Below, piece by piece: positions 35,268 to 44,534 of a stretch of 64,000 nucleotides of DNA. Where the stretch lies: the NCBI RefSeq assembly GCF_039649665.1, contig NZ_JBDJAW010000034.1, forward strand, positions 20,270 to 84,269, given 5' to 3'. Positions within the stretch are counted from its first letter, which is position 1. Each line of letters opens with the position of its first letter. Origin of the DNA: Microbispora sp. ZYX-F-249. GTDB taxonomy: Bacteria; Actinomycetota; Actinomycetes; Streptosporangiales; Streptosporangiaceae. Below the pieces are notes generated by a model. The model did not search any database, had not been told where the DNA came from, and was given only the letters and a program-made list of their open reading frames with translations. The position numbers and the translations under genes are program-made.

Positions 35268-37544
35268 CTAACGGCGCGACCAGTCGACCTGCCGGGGCTC
35301 GGAGCGCCACGGGGACGCCGTGGGGTGCGCGGGGTGTCTTGGCCGCGCGGGCCTGGCGGGCTGCACGGGTGAGGTGGCCGCCGACGTGGCGACGCCGGGC
35401 TCGTAGCCGCGGGCCGACGCCGTCACCCGTACGGACAGCCGGGCGCCGCGGTCGCGGCCCTTGACGTGGTAGGTCCGCCCGGTCGCGCCCCTGATCTCGG
35501 CGCCGTCGCGCAGCCACTGGTAGCGGACCCGCTTCGGCGACGGCGTCCATGCGCCCGGGGACGCGGTCAGCGTGCGGCCGGCCTTCGCCACGCCGCGCAC
35601 GACCGGGGGAGTGGTGTTGACCACCGCGACCGGCCGCGCGTCGTGCAGGTCCACCTCGGCCGCGCGGACGAACACCTGCCGATGGGCGTACCAGAGCTGG
35701 TAGTAGCGGTCCTGTCCCCTGAGGTCGGTGCGGTCGCCGGGCGCCGACCCGTCGAACGTGGTCGCCCGGTAGTAGTCGGTGACCACGTCGTCGTCGCTCA
35801 CGGCGTACGCCTGCCCGGCCGGGACGGTGTACTCCAGTGGCGAGATCGCCTGCACGGGGATGCCGGTGCCGTCGTACGCCGGCGCTTCGGGGTAGGCCCG
35901 GCCGTACACGGCGGCGGGGGTGCTCGCCCCCGCCTTCACGGTGACCGTCTTGGCCGAGGCCGGGATCACGACGGGCCGGTCGGCGGGGTTGCGCAGCCAG
36001 ACCAGCGCCCCCGCCCACCACACGCCCAGCCAGTCGCCCTGCACCTGCGCGACGACGAGCTTGTGGCCGGAGACGACGCGGGCGCTGATGTCGCTGACGT
36101 ACGTCGTGCCCGCCTCGCCGGTGGGCTTCCAGCCGGGGTCGGCGGCGAGCGGCGCGGTCTCGGACGGCGACTGGCGGAGCGGGAGGAAGTTGGTGCCGGC
36201 CCCGGCGACGCACTCCGGCGAGGGCGGCGACGCGGCGGCGCAGCCGGTCAGCGGCTGCGGGTTGTCGTGGTAGCCGGTCCGCACCTCGACCACGTCGCCC
36301 GGCGCGACCCGGGTCGTGGCCGCCCGGCCGCCGCCGATCGGCGCGCCGAGCAGCTCGAAGTAGTGGTCCCAGTCCCAGTACGGCCCCGGGTCCCAGTGCA
36401 TGCTCTTGGTGGCGCCGAGGATCGTCCCCGGCACCTGGTCGTGGCCGATGACGTGGGCCCGGTCGAGCGGGATGCCGTATTTGCCGGCCAGGTGCTTCAC
36501 CAGCGCGGCCGAGGTCTGGTACATCGACTCGGTGTACCACCCCGCCCCGCCCGCGAAGCCCTCGTGCTCGATGCCGATGGCGTGCATGTTCACGTACCAG
36601 TTGCCGGCGTGCCAGCCCACGTCCTTGGCGTCGAGGTGCTGGGCGACGTGGCCGTCGGCGGAGCGGATGGTGTAGTTCCAGGCGAGGTACGTCGGGTCCT
36701 GGACGAGCCGCACCGAGGGGTCGTAGTAGCCCTCGGTGTCGTGGATGACGATGTAGTCGAGCTTCGGCCCGCCCGGCCCGGTCCGGTCGGCGACGTCGTG
36801 GTTGCCGTAGCGCGTCGTGTTGTCCGGGTCGGCCGGGACGTGCTTGGCGTACGGCGCGGGGATCAGCTCGCAGTCGAGACCGGAGGGGCAGTCCGTGCCC
36901 GGCGCGGCCGCCTTGGCCTGCGGCGGGAGGGCGACCGACTCGTCGGCGGGGAGCGTCACCGTCTGGCCGTCCGCGGTGACCCGGCTCTCGCCGGCGCGCA
37001 GGGTCTGGTAGACCTGCCGGACGAACTCGTGCTTGGCGCCGAACCGGGTGACCGCGTCCCGCCAGGAACCCAGGTCGTCGCCGCCGTCGTGGTAGGAGGC
37101 CAGCAGGGCCGCGCCGCCGCAGATGTTGGCGTTCGGCTGCGCGCGCAGCGTGTCGGCGGGTAGCCCGGTCAGCTCGGCCGCCGCCGCGATCTGGCTCCGC
37201 GTCCCGGCCGCCCGGCCCTTGCCGGCCCCGTCTCCCGTCATCGGCGTGTCGTCGCTCAGGTCGAACACGCCGTAGCCGCCGTCGGAGCTCGGCCTGCCCT
37301 GATGGTCGTCCCAGCGGGACAGCATGTACGCCACGGCCTTCAGCAGTGCTTCCGGCGCGCCCGTCGCCCGCGCCGCCTCGCCGAACGCCGCCTCCCGCGT
37401 CGGCGCCGACAGCGTCGCGGCGCAGGACACGCGAGGCGCGGCGCCGTCCGCGGCCTGCACCGCCGGTACGGCCGGCAGCAGCATCGCCGCGGCGGCGCCC
37501 ATGACGGCGCCCGTGATGGCGGTGGTGCGCAGTGCGAGTCTCAC
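35268..37544 (-). CDS. Secreted N-acetylmuramoyl-L-alanine amidase (amidase_2) with C-terminal extensions
   Basis: A 758-residue exported protein: signal peptide (about 1-32, ending VQA), an alpha-helical N-domain (about 45-190), and an amidase_2 domain (about 250-400) with the zinc ligands in IVIHDTEG, HAIGIEHEG and VIGHDQVPG. Then come an SH3-like or beta region with NPQPLTG...GTNFLPLRQ and a C-terminal Ig-like fold (VRGVAKAGRTLTASPGAWTP...YQWLRDG). It cleaves the amide bond between MurNAc and L-Ala in peptidoglycan. GTG 37544 was chosen for AAGGGG upstream and the signal peptide starting at once. Length is far above a simple amidase; it may act in autolysis or against other bacteria. Confidence 0.88.
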   Translation of the reverse strand: MRLALRTTAITGAVMGAAAAMLLPAVPAVQAADGAAPRVSCAATLSAPTREAAFGEAARATGAPEALLKAVAYMLSRWDDHQGRPSSDGGYGVFDLSDDTPMTGDGAGKGRAAGTRSQIAAAAELTGLPADTLRAQPNANICGGAALLASYHDGGDDLGSWRDAVTRFGAKHEFVRQVYQTLRAGESRVTADGQTVTLPADESVALPPQAKAAAPGTDCPSGLDCELIPAPYAKHVPADPDNTTRYGNHDVADRTGPGGPKLDYIVIHDTEGYYDPSVRLVQDPTYLAWNYTIRSADGHVAQHLDAKDVGWHAGNWYVNMHAIGIEHEGFAGGAGWYTESMYQTSAALVKHLAGKYGIPLDRAHVIGHDQVPGTILGATKSMHWDPGPYWDWDHYFELLGAPIGGGRAATTRVAPGDVVEVRTGYHDNPQPLTGCAAASPPSPECVAGAGTNFLPLRQSPSETAPLAADPGWKPTGEAGTTYVSDISARVVSGHKLVVAQVQGDWLGVWWAGALVWLRNPADRPVVIPASAKTVTVKAGASTPAAVYGRAYPEAPAYDGTGIPVQAISPLEYTVPAGQAYAVSDDDVVTDYYRATTFDGSAPGDRTDLRGQDRYYQLWYAHRQVFVRAAEVDLHDARPVAVVNTTPPVVRGVAKAGRTLTASPGAWTPSPKRVRYQWLRDGAEIRGATGRTYHVKGRDRGARLSVRVTASARGYEPGVATSAATSPVQPARPARPRHPAHPTASPWRSEPRQVDWSRR

Positions 37545-37647
37545 GTTGTGCGACCCCTTCTCGGATGCCTGTGGGGGACCAGACCGGGGCAATCACACCG
37601 CCGGGCGGAGCCGGGCGCCAGTGAATCGGGCGAATCTCATCGAGATC

Positions 37648-37676
37648 GTTAACTGAAACCCGACAAAACCGGTCAA
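37648..37676 (-). promoter_or_regulatory. Predicted promoter of the amidase gene
   Basis: On the minus strand TTGACC (37671-37676) and GTTAAC (37648-37653) are 17 bases apart, about 100 bases upstream of GTG 37544. The spacing is canonical for a primary sigma factor. Confidence 0.45.
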
Positions 37677-37716
37677 GCGGACATCGGCCCCGCAGACCAT
37701 CCGAGCTTCGGTCGGC

Positions 37717-39033
37717 TTAGAGGGGGTCCTTGGCGAAACCGAGGTAGGGCTCGAGCCCGGGGAAGTCCCGGGTGGCCGTGCCGAAATCCTGGAAAATGGT
37801 CCATTGGCTCTTGCTGCCGAAGATGGATGTCGACGTGACGGTGCCCGTGTTCGACCCCATCGCCCGCACCATGCTGGAGCCGCCGGTCAACTCGAAGACG
37901 GGCCCACCGCTGTCGCCGCCGGCCGTGCTGCCGAGCGCCGGCGATTTGGCGGAGATCATGTCGTCGTAGCACTCCTTGGTCCCGTAGATCTCCGTGCCGC
38001 AGATCTCGGTGTACTTGCCGTCCACCACGTGACCGCACGTCGCTCCGCTGGTCGCGCCGGAGACGCACAACGACTGCCCCTTGTAGGTCCACCCCCATCC
38101 GGCCACCGGCTTGACGAAGTCGTTCACGCCGGGCTTTCCGTCCCAGATCCAGCCCGTGGCGTCGTTCACCGAGACGACGCCCGTCACCCTGATGAGCAGC
38201 AGGTCGTGTCCCACGTGCTCGGCCTCGGCGGTGCCGATGGTCTGGCCCGCGCCGTCGGTGAACCGGTCGCCCGGCGCGCCGCAGTGGCCGGCGGTCAGCA
38301 GATAGCGGACCAGGTTGATGTGCACGGGGAAGGCGGCGGTGCAGTGGTAGTAGAGGCCGGCGTTCCCCCCACAGCCGCCGCTGGCGGCGAAGGTGTCGTT
38401 GCGGATCGCCGCCCCGCCGTACCAGGGGGCGTCGTCGTCACAGCGAGTCTTGTTGAGCGTCATGGGCTCCTGCGCGACCATCTCGACCGGAACCCCCACC
38501 TTCGGCAGCTCCTGCCGGGCGAGGGCGGCGTCCTGCTCCCTGACCGCCGCGGTGAGCCCACTGCCGTCGAGGGCCATCTTGACGGCGTGCACGCGGCCGC
38601 CGCGGTCGGCGCCGGAGGCGGCCCAGAGCCGGTCCGCGGCCTCCGACAGCTCGCTCTGCGAGTGCTCGGCCGGGCGCACCTCCACCGTGACGGCCTTCCC
38701 GGCCTGGCGGATCGCGGCCCGGACCCGCCCGGGCACCTTGTCCTTCCACCAGACGACCACCCGGTCGCCGGCCAGCTCGATTCCCGCGTACCCGGCGGAC
38801 GGGCCGCTCTCCACCGCCTTCCTGATCTCGTCGGCCGCCGCGACCAGGGGGGCCTGCCGCCGGAAAACGTCCTGTTGCTCGGGCGTCAGGTACGCCGGCG
38901 CCCGGTCTCCCGGCGTCGGCGTCGGCGCCGTCCGCCCCGCCGGTACGGCGGGTGCCGCGACGGCGGGCACGGCGGCGGCGGTCACGGCCGCCGCCGCCAG
39001 AACGGTGCCCGTGACCTTCGATATCAACGACAT
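37717..39033 (-). CDS. Secreted trypsin-like serine protease with propeptide (streptogrisin/S1 type)
   Basis: The 438-residue preproprotein has a signal peptide (about 1-28) and a helical propeptide (about 45-195, including LTPEQQDVFRRQ). The chymotrypsin-fold domain has the triad His in LTAGHCG, Asp in GHDLLLIRV and Ser in GGDSGGPVF. Paired cysteines around GCGGN...YYHC and LCVSGATSGATCG are those of alpha-lytic/streptogrisin proteases. The propeptide would act as folding chaperone and inhibitor. It follows the NRPS genes by 113 bp on the same strand, but it is more likely an independent extracellular enzyme. Confidence 0.9.
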   Translation of the reverse strand: MSLISKVTGTVLAAAAVTAAAVPAVAAPAVPAGRTAPTPTPGDRAPAYLTPEQQDVFRRQAPLVAAADEIRKAVESGPSAGYAGIELAGDRVVVWWKDKVPGRVRAAIRQAGKAVTVEVRPAEHSQSELSEAADRLWAASGADRGGRVHAVKMALDGSGLTAAVREQDAALARQELPKVGVPVEMVAQEPMTLNKTRCDDDAPWYGGAAIRNDTFAASGGCGGNAGLYYHCTAAFPVHINLVRYLLTAGHCGAPGDRFTDGAGQTIGTAEAEHVGHDLLLIRVTGVVSVNDATGWIWDGKPGVNDFVKPVAGWGWTYKGQSLCVSGATSGATCGHVVDGKYTEICGTEIYGTKECYDDMISAKSPALGSTAGGDSGGPVFELTGGSSMVRAMGSNTGTVTSTSIFGSKSQWTIFQDFGTATRDFPGLEPYLGFAKDPL

Positions 39034-39146
39034 GCTGTTCGTCCCCTCGGATGCTGGAGCCCTCGGTTTCCACCGACTTCCAACGGCCGAAGGTAGGCAG
39101 GCGGACTTGTGATCGACTTGTCACTGAACAGGACCGGATGCCGCCG

Positions 39147-42100
39147 TCACGCCGCCAGCGTGCGCCCGGTGCCTTCCAGCAGCGTGGCGTCCGCCTCGGC
39201 CTGGACGGCGTCGAGGTCGTCGGCGATCTCGGCGCCCGCGACCGCGTCGGGCAGCGCGTCCTCCATGAGCCGCAGCGGCCGGAACCACAGCCCCAGCGCG
39301 CCCCAGAGCACCAGCAGCGCACCGCAGACGGCCAGCAGCAGGGCGACGCCGCGCCCCGGCCCCACTCCGACGACGTCGCCGACGACCGTGTCCGCGAGCG
39401 CGCCGCCGGGAGCGAGCAGCGGGCCGAAGACGTCGTCGGCCAGCACCGGCGCCGTGAGGAACGCCAGCGGCGTCATGGACACGGCGAGCATCTGGTTGGT
39501 GGCCAGCACCCGTCCCTGCAGCTCCAGCCCGACCTTGAGCTGGATGATGGCGAGCCAGTGCGCGTTGAGCACGCTGAGGAACGCCCACGCCATCAGACCG
39601 CCGAAGGCGGCCAGCGGGAGCGAGGGCCGCAGGCCGACGAGCAGCACCCCGGCCCCGAACCCGATCACGAAACCGACCATGCCGACCGCGCGCCGCTCGG
39701 TGCCGCCCCAGAACACCATGGCCAGGGAGCCGAGCACCGCGCCCAGGCCCTGCATGGCGGTCACCGCGCCCACGCCCGCGACGTCGCCGAACGACAGCAC
39801 CGCGGGCACGGTCACCGCCTGGGCGAGCATGCCGAGGTAGTTCTCCACGACGAAGAACCCGATCATGATCATGAGCGGGCGCCGCCGTACGAGGAAGCGC
39901 CACCCGCCGGCGATGGCCTGCCAGAACGACTCCTCCAGCCTGCGGAACAGCCTGTCGGGGAAACGCACCAGCAGCAGCGTGCCGAGCCCGGCGAGGAACG
40001 TGACGACGTCCACCGCCACCACGCCGTGCAGCCCGACGGTCGCGACGAGAGCGGCGCCGCCCAGCGGGCCGGCGAGCATGCCGAGGCCGGTGCCGAGGTT
40101 GGCCAGCGCGTTGGCCTGCATGAGGTACGGCTTGGGCACGAGCTGCGCGACGGCCGCCAGGTAGGCGGGCCGGTGGAAGGCCGTCACCAGGGACAGCACC
40201 CCCGCGATGGCCCCGACCTGCCAGACCTCCAGCCGTCCGAGCCAGAGCAGGATCACCAGGGCGGCGGTGGCCACGGCGGAGACGCCGTCGCAGACGAGCA
40301 TGACCAGCCGCCGGTCCACCCGGTCGGCGACCGCGCCGCCCAGCGGCGCCGCGAGCAGCGACGGCAGCAGGGCGAGCATGGTGACGAGGGCGTAGTCGAG
40401 CACCCGGCCGTTCTCCTGGTAGGCCCACACGCCCAGGGCGAAGGAGGTCAGCGCGGCGCCGAGCAGCGACACGGTCTGCCCGGCCGCGACCGTGTAGAAG
40501 CGGCGCAGGTCCCGCCGGGCGCTCTGCCCGGCCACCTCGGCCCGCCCCACCGGCTCGGGCAGGTCGCCGCCGGCCCAGCGGCCGAGCCGCTCGTCGATCA
40601 GCCGCGCCAGCGTCTCGGCCTGGTGCTTCAGGAAGTAGTGCCCGGCGCGGGGGATCGTGGCGAGCTCGACCCGTTCGGCGAACGCCCCCCACTCGCGGTA
40701 GCGCTCCCGGTAGAGCTCGGTCGACCGGTCACGCTCGCCGATCACGCACAGCAGCGGCGCCGCGAGCCGGCGCTCCTCATGCCCGGGGGAGTCCTCCGGG
40801 GAGTCCTCCGGGGAGTCCTCCGGGGAGTCCTCGGGAAGGTCGAGGTGGCGGCTGAACCACGCCTGCGCCTCCTCGACGTCGTGCCGCAGGGCGCGCAGCA
40901 TGATCCCGGTGTCGCCGAAGTCGTCGTCCACGGCGCCCAGCGTGCGCAGGAAGTCGCGCTGGGCGCGGTCGGAGGACCAGCGGTGGGCGGGGAACCTCCG
41001 GTTCCACCAGGCCGACAGCCGTCCGGGCAGCCGCGCGTCGGGGAAACTGCCGCCGACGACGACACCGGCGAGCGGCGTCCCCGCGGCCTCCAGCCGCAGC
41101 GCCAGCTCCATCGTCGCGGCCGACCCGACGCAGTGCCCGTACAGGGCGATCGGGCCGCGCACCCCGGCCAGTTCGGCCGTGAGGCGGCCGGCCAGCTCCG
41201 CTATCGGCAGCGGGTCCTCCTCGGGCCGCGCCGAGTCGTGCCCGGGCAGCTCGACGGCGACCACCGCGGTCCCGGGCGAGAGACGGGCCAGCTCGGCGGC
41301 GAGCGGCCGGAAGGCGGCGGCGGAACCACCCCCGTACGGCACGCAGACGAGGGTGCGGCTCGCCGTACGCGGACCCGCCAGATGGTGCAGCAGACCGGTG
41401 GGGGCCTGCGCGCCGCCGTCGAGGTGCGCGGCCAGCTCGCGCACCGTGGGCCGGGTGAACAGGTCGATCACCCGCAGCGTGGGGTCGATCTCCCGGACCG
41501 CCCGCACCGCGCGGAAGGAGTCGCCGCCGAGCGCGAAGAAGTCGTCGTCGACGCCGAAGTCCGTCACGCCCAGGACGTCGGCCCACACGGCGGCGATCCG
41601 CAGCTCGGCCGGGGTGGCCGGCGCCACCCGGCCGGTGGCGGGCGCCGCGTCGGGGACCGGCAGGCGGGCCCGGTCGATCTTGCCGAGCGGGGTGAGCGGC
41701 AGCTCGTCGAGGACGGCGATCGCGGACGGGACCATGTAGTCGGGCAGCCGCTCACGCAGTCCCGCCCTGACCGCCGCGAGGTCCACGGTGGCGGGCGCGA
41801 CCCAGGCGGCCAGCCGCCGGGAGCGTCCCTCGCCGACCGGCAGCACCGCGGCCTCCCGGACGCCGGGCTGCTCCTGCAGGGCGGCCTTCACCTCGCCCAG
41901 CTCCACCCGGAAACCCCTGATCTTGACCTGGTCGTCGACCCGGCCGAGGAACTCCACGAGCCCCTGGGCGTTGAGCCGGACCCGGTCGCCGGTGCGGTAG
42001 CAGCGCCGGGTCCCGGTCACCGGGTCGGGGACGAACCGCTGCGCCGTGAGGTCGGGCCGGTTCAGATAGCCGCGGGCGACGCTCGGGCCCGCCACCCACA

Positions 42101-44534
42101 GCTCGCCCGGCACCCCGGCGGGCAGCGGGCGGCCCGCGGCGTCCACGATGTAGCAGTCCACTCCGGGCAGCGGGCGGCCGAGCGGCACCGATCCCGCCCC
42201 CGTGGGCGTGGCGGGCGCCCGGCCGCCGAGGACCGAGACCGTCGTCTCCGTCGGCCCGCAGTGGATCTGCAGCTCCAGGTCGGGACGGGCCGCGCGGATG
42301 CGCTCGGCCAGTTCCCACGAGGTGGCCTCCCCGGCGAGGATCAGCACCCGGCGCGGCAGCATCCGGGCCAGGTCGCCGTGGGCGGCCAGCAGCTCCAGAT
42401 GGCTGGGCACCATCTTGATCACGTCGACGGGGTGAGTGGCGAGATAGGCGGCGTACGCCTCGGGGTCGGTGGCGGTGTCCTGGTCCACGAGGTGGACCGC
42501 GGCGCCCCGGAACAGCGCGCCGTACAGGCAGGTCAGCCCCAGGTCGGCGGCGGTGGTGGAGACCACCCCGTACGACGCGTACGCGTCGGGCACCAGCTCG
42601 GCCAGGCCGTGCAGGTAGTGCAGGGCCGACCGGTGCTCGATCGCGGCGCCCTTGGGCCGCCCGGTGGAGCCGGACGTGAAGATCACATGGACCAGCCGGT
42701 CCGGGGCGACCTCGACGTCCGGCGGATCCTCGGGTCCGGCGGCCAGCAGTTCGGGCAGGACCAGCGTGCCGGGAAGCCGGCCCGCGTGCTCGGGATCGGC
42801 GAGCACGACCCGCGCGCCGGCCGTCTCCAGCATGTGGCCGAGACGGTCGTCGGGATAGAGAGGATCCATCGGCAGGTAGGCCCCGCCCGCGCGCAGCACG
42901 CCGAGGAGCGCGGGGACCAACCCGCGGTGCCGGCCGGCGAGGACGCCGACCGGCTCGTCCGGCCGCACCCCAGCCGTGACCAGGTGGTGGGCGATGCGGT
43001 TGGCCAGCCGGTCCACCTCGCCGTACGTGAGCGAGCCGGAGGCGTCGGTCACCGCCGTCGCCCCGGGCGTGCGCCGCGCGTGGTCGCCGACGAACGCGTG
43101 CAGCGGCCGGGTCAGGTCCATCGGCATCCGCGTGCCGGAGACGACGGGCCCGGTCACCGGCTCCAGCGGCACGGCCGCCGCGGGCGCGTCGAGGTCGGCG
43201 AGCATGCCCTCCAGCAGGGTGAGGTACCAGCCGGTGACGCGCCGGGCGGTCGTCTCGTCGAACAGGTCGACGCGGTAGGCGAGCTCGCCCTCGTACGTCT
43301 CGCCCATGTTGTCCAGGGCGAGGTTGAGGTCGTACTTGGTGGTGCGCAGGGGGAACTGCACCTGCTCGGCGGACAGGCCGGGGAAGTCCGGCGTCCGGGA
43401 GCCGTCCTCCAACACGTTGAGCAGCACCTGGAAGATCGGCGTGCTGGCGAGGTTGCGCTCGGGGTGCAGGTGCTCCACGATGCGGTCGAACGGAACGTCA
43501 CGGTGGGTGAGCGCGTCGAGCACGGCGGCCTTCGTCCGGGCCAGGAGTTCGCGGCCGGTCGGCTCGCCGGCCCTGTCCCCCCGCAGCACGAGCGTGTTGA
43601 CGAAGCAGCCGAGCATGTCCGCGGTGCCGGGGTGGAGCCGTCCCGCCTCGGGCACGCCCACCGGCACGTCGTCGGTGCCGCAGACCCGGCCGAGCAGCTC
43701 CTGCCAGGCGGCCAGCAACACCATGAACGGCGTGCAGCCGGTCTCGGCGGCGGCCTCGCGAACCCGGGCGGTCAGCGCCGGCGCGAGCCGCACCGGGACG
43801 GTGGCGCCCGTCCAGTCGGCGACCGAGGGCCGCGGCCGGTCCACCGGCAGGTCCAGGACAGGTTCGAGCCCGGCCAGGCGACCGGTCCACCAGGACAGGT
43901 CGCCCTCCGGCTGCCCGGCGAGCCAGGCCGCGTAGTCGGCGTACTGCACCCGCGGCGGCTCGGGCGGGCCGGCGAGCCCGAGCCGTGCCGCGTACAGGGC
44001 GGCGAGCTCGGCCAGCGCGAGGTTCCGCGACCAGGCGTCGAAGGCGATGTGGTGCACGGTCAGCGCCAGCACGTGCTCCCCGGTCGCGGTGAGCCGCAGC
44101 AGCAGGGCGCGGGCGGGTGGCTGCGCGTCCAGCGCGAACGGACGGGCGAGCTCCTCCTGCAGCCGCGCACTCAGCAGGGCGTCGTCGTCGAGGTCCTCGA
44201 CCATGATCGGGACCCGTCCGGCGTCGACGGGGACCGCGCCGTCGTCGGTGAACAGGCTGCGCAGCACCTCGTGCCGGTCGGCCAGATCCCGCACGGCGCC
44301 CAGCAGCGCCGCGACGTCCAGCGGCCCGCGCAGCCGGACGACGGTCGGCACGTTGTAGGCGGCCACGTCGTCGAGCTGCGCGAGGAACCACAGCCGGGCC
44401 TGCGCGGGCGACAGGGGAGCGGGGCCGCCGTCCGCGTCCCTGACGGGGATCGCCGGGACGGCCCGGGCATGGGCGCGGCGGGCCACCGCGAGCCGGCCGG
44501 CGAGAGCGCTCCTGCGCTCGTCGCTGATGGTCAC
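39147..44534 (-). CDS. NRPS module with fused thioesterase and MFS exporter (C-A-T-TE-MFS)
   Basis: A 1795-residue fusion. Condensation domain about 35-470 (HHIAFDA near 160; the motif's last Gly is Ala). Adenylation about 490-985 (TSGSTGRPKG near 618, CGPTETT, GRVDDQVKIRG). Carrier with phosphopantetheine Ser1006 in LGGDSF. Thioesterase about 1065-1310, nucleophile motif GHCVG with Cys1135, His in AGHYF. An EntS-like MFS domain with about 12 helices runs about 1335-1770. It adds the last amino acid, releases the peptide and probably exports it. The A-domain binding pocket reads D-L-T-K-I-A-H-V-S-K, close to the published aspartate code DLTKVGHIGK. GTG 44534 overlaps the upstream NRPS stop (GTGA), so the two polypeptides work in series. 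Confidence 0.9.
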   Translation of the reverse strand: MTISDERRSALAGRLAVARRAHARAVPAIPVRDADGGPAPLSPAQARLWFLAQLDDVAAYNVPTVVRLRGPLDVAALLGAVRDLADRHEVLRSLFTDDGAVPVDAGRVPIMVEDLDDDALLSARLQEELARPFALDAQPPARALLLRLTATGEHVLALTVHHIAFDAWSRNLALAELAALYAARLGLAGPPEPPRVQYADYAAWLAGQPEGDLSWWTGRLAGLEPVLDLPVDRPRPSVADWTGATVPVRLAPALTARVREAAAETGCTPFMVLLAAWQELLGRVCGTDDVPVGVPEAGRLHPGTADMLGCFVNTLVLRGDRAGEPTGRELLARTKAAVLDALTHRDVPFDRIVEHLHPERNLASTPIFQVLLNVLEDGSRTPDFPGLSAEQVQFPLRTTKYDLNLALDNMGETYEGELAYRVDLFDETTARRVTGWYLTLLEGMLADLDAPAAAVPLEPVTGPVVSGTRMPMDLTRPLHAFVGDHARRTPGATAVTDASGSLTYGEVDRLANRIAHHLVTAGVRPDEPVGVLAGRHRGLVPALLGVLRAGGAYLPMDPLYPDDRLGHMLETAGARVVLADPEHAGRLPGTLVLPELLAAGPEDPPDVEVAPDRLVHVIFTSGSTGRPKGAAIEHRSALHYLHGLAELVPDAYASYGVVSTTAADLGLTCLYGALFRGAAVHLVDQDTATDPEAYAAYLATHPVDVIKMVPSHLELLAAHGDLARMLPRRVLILAGEATSWELAERIRAARPDLELQIHCGPTETTVSVLGGRAPATPTGAGSVPLGRPLPGVDCYIVDAAGRPLPAGVPGELWVAGPSVARGYLNRPDLTAQRFVPDPVTGTRRCYRTGDRVRLNAQGLVEFLGRVDDQVKIRGFRVELGEVKAALQEQPGVREAAVLPVGEGRSRRLAAWVAPATVDLAAVRAGLRERLPDYMVPSAIAVLDELPLTPLGKIDRARLPVPDAAPATGRVAPATPAELRIAAVWADVLGVTDFGVDDDFFALGGDSFRAVRAVREIDPTLRVIDLFTRPTVRELAAHLDGGAQAPTGLLHHLAGPRTASRTLVCVPYGGGSAAAFRPLAAELARLSPGTAVVAVELPGHDSARPEEDPLPIAELAGRLTAELAGVRGPIALYGHCVGSAATMELALRLEAAGTPLAGVVVGGSFPDARLPGRLSAWWNRRFPAHRWSSDRAQRDFLRTLGAVDDDFGDTGIMLRALRHDVEEAQAWFSRHLDLPEDSPEDSPEDSPEDSPGHEERRLAAPLLCVIGERDRSTELYRERYREWGAFAERVELATIPRAGHYFLKHQAETLARLIDERLGRWAGGDLPEPVGRAEVAGQSARRDLRRFYTVAAGQTVSLLGAALTSFALGVWAYQENGRVLDYALVTMLALLPSLLAAPLGGAVADRVDRRLVMLVCDGVSAVATAALVILLWLGRLEVWQVGAIAGVLSLVTAFHRPAYLAAVAQLVPKPYLMQANALANLGTGLGMLAGPLGGAALVATVGLHGVVAVDVVTFLAGLGTLLLVRFPDRLFRRLEESFWQAIAGGWRFLVRRRPLMIMIGFFVVENYLGMLAQAVTVPAVLSFGDVAGVGAVTAMQGLGAVLGSLAMVFWGGTERRAVGMVGFVIGFGAGVLLVGLRPSLPLAAFGGLMAWAFLSVLNAHWLAIIQLKVGLELQGRVLATNQMLAVSMTPLAFLTAPVLADDVFGPLLAPGGALADTVVGDVVGVGPGRGVALLLAVCGALLVLWGALGLWFRPLRLMEDALPDAVAGAEIADDLDAVQAEADATLLEGTGRTLAA
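40789..40836 (-). repeat. 12-bp tandem repeat in the thioesterase part of the NRPS/MFS gene
   Basis: GAGTCCTCCGGG is repeated three times exactly (40789-40824) and a fourth time with changes. It encodes (Glu-Asp-Ser-Pro)n in the lid region between the TE nucleophile and the catalytic His. Slippage could vary the copy number in frame. Confidence 0.85.

Noticed and set aside
37691..37711. Weak hairpin downstream of the serine protease
   Set aside because: The stem is broken by a bulge and too short to call a terminator with confidence.
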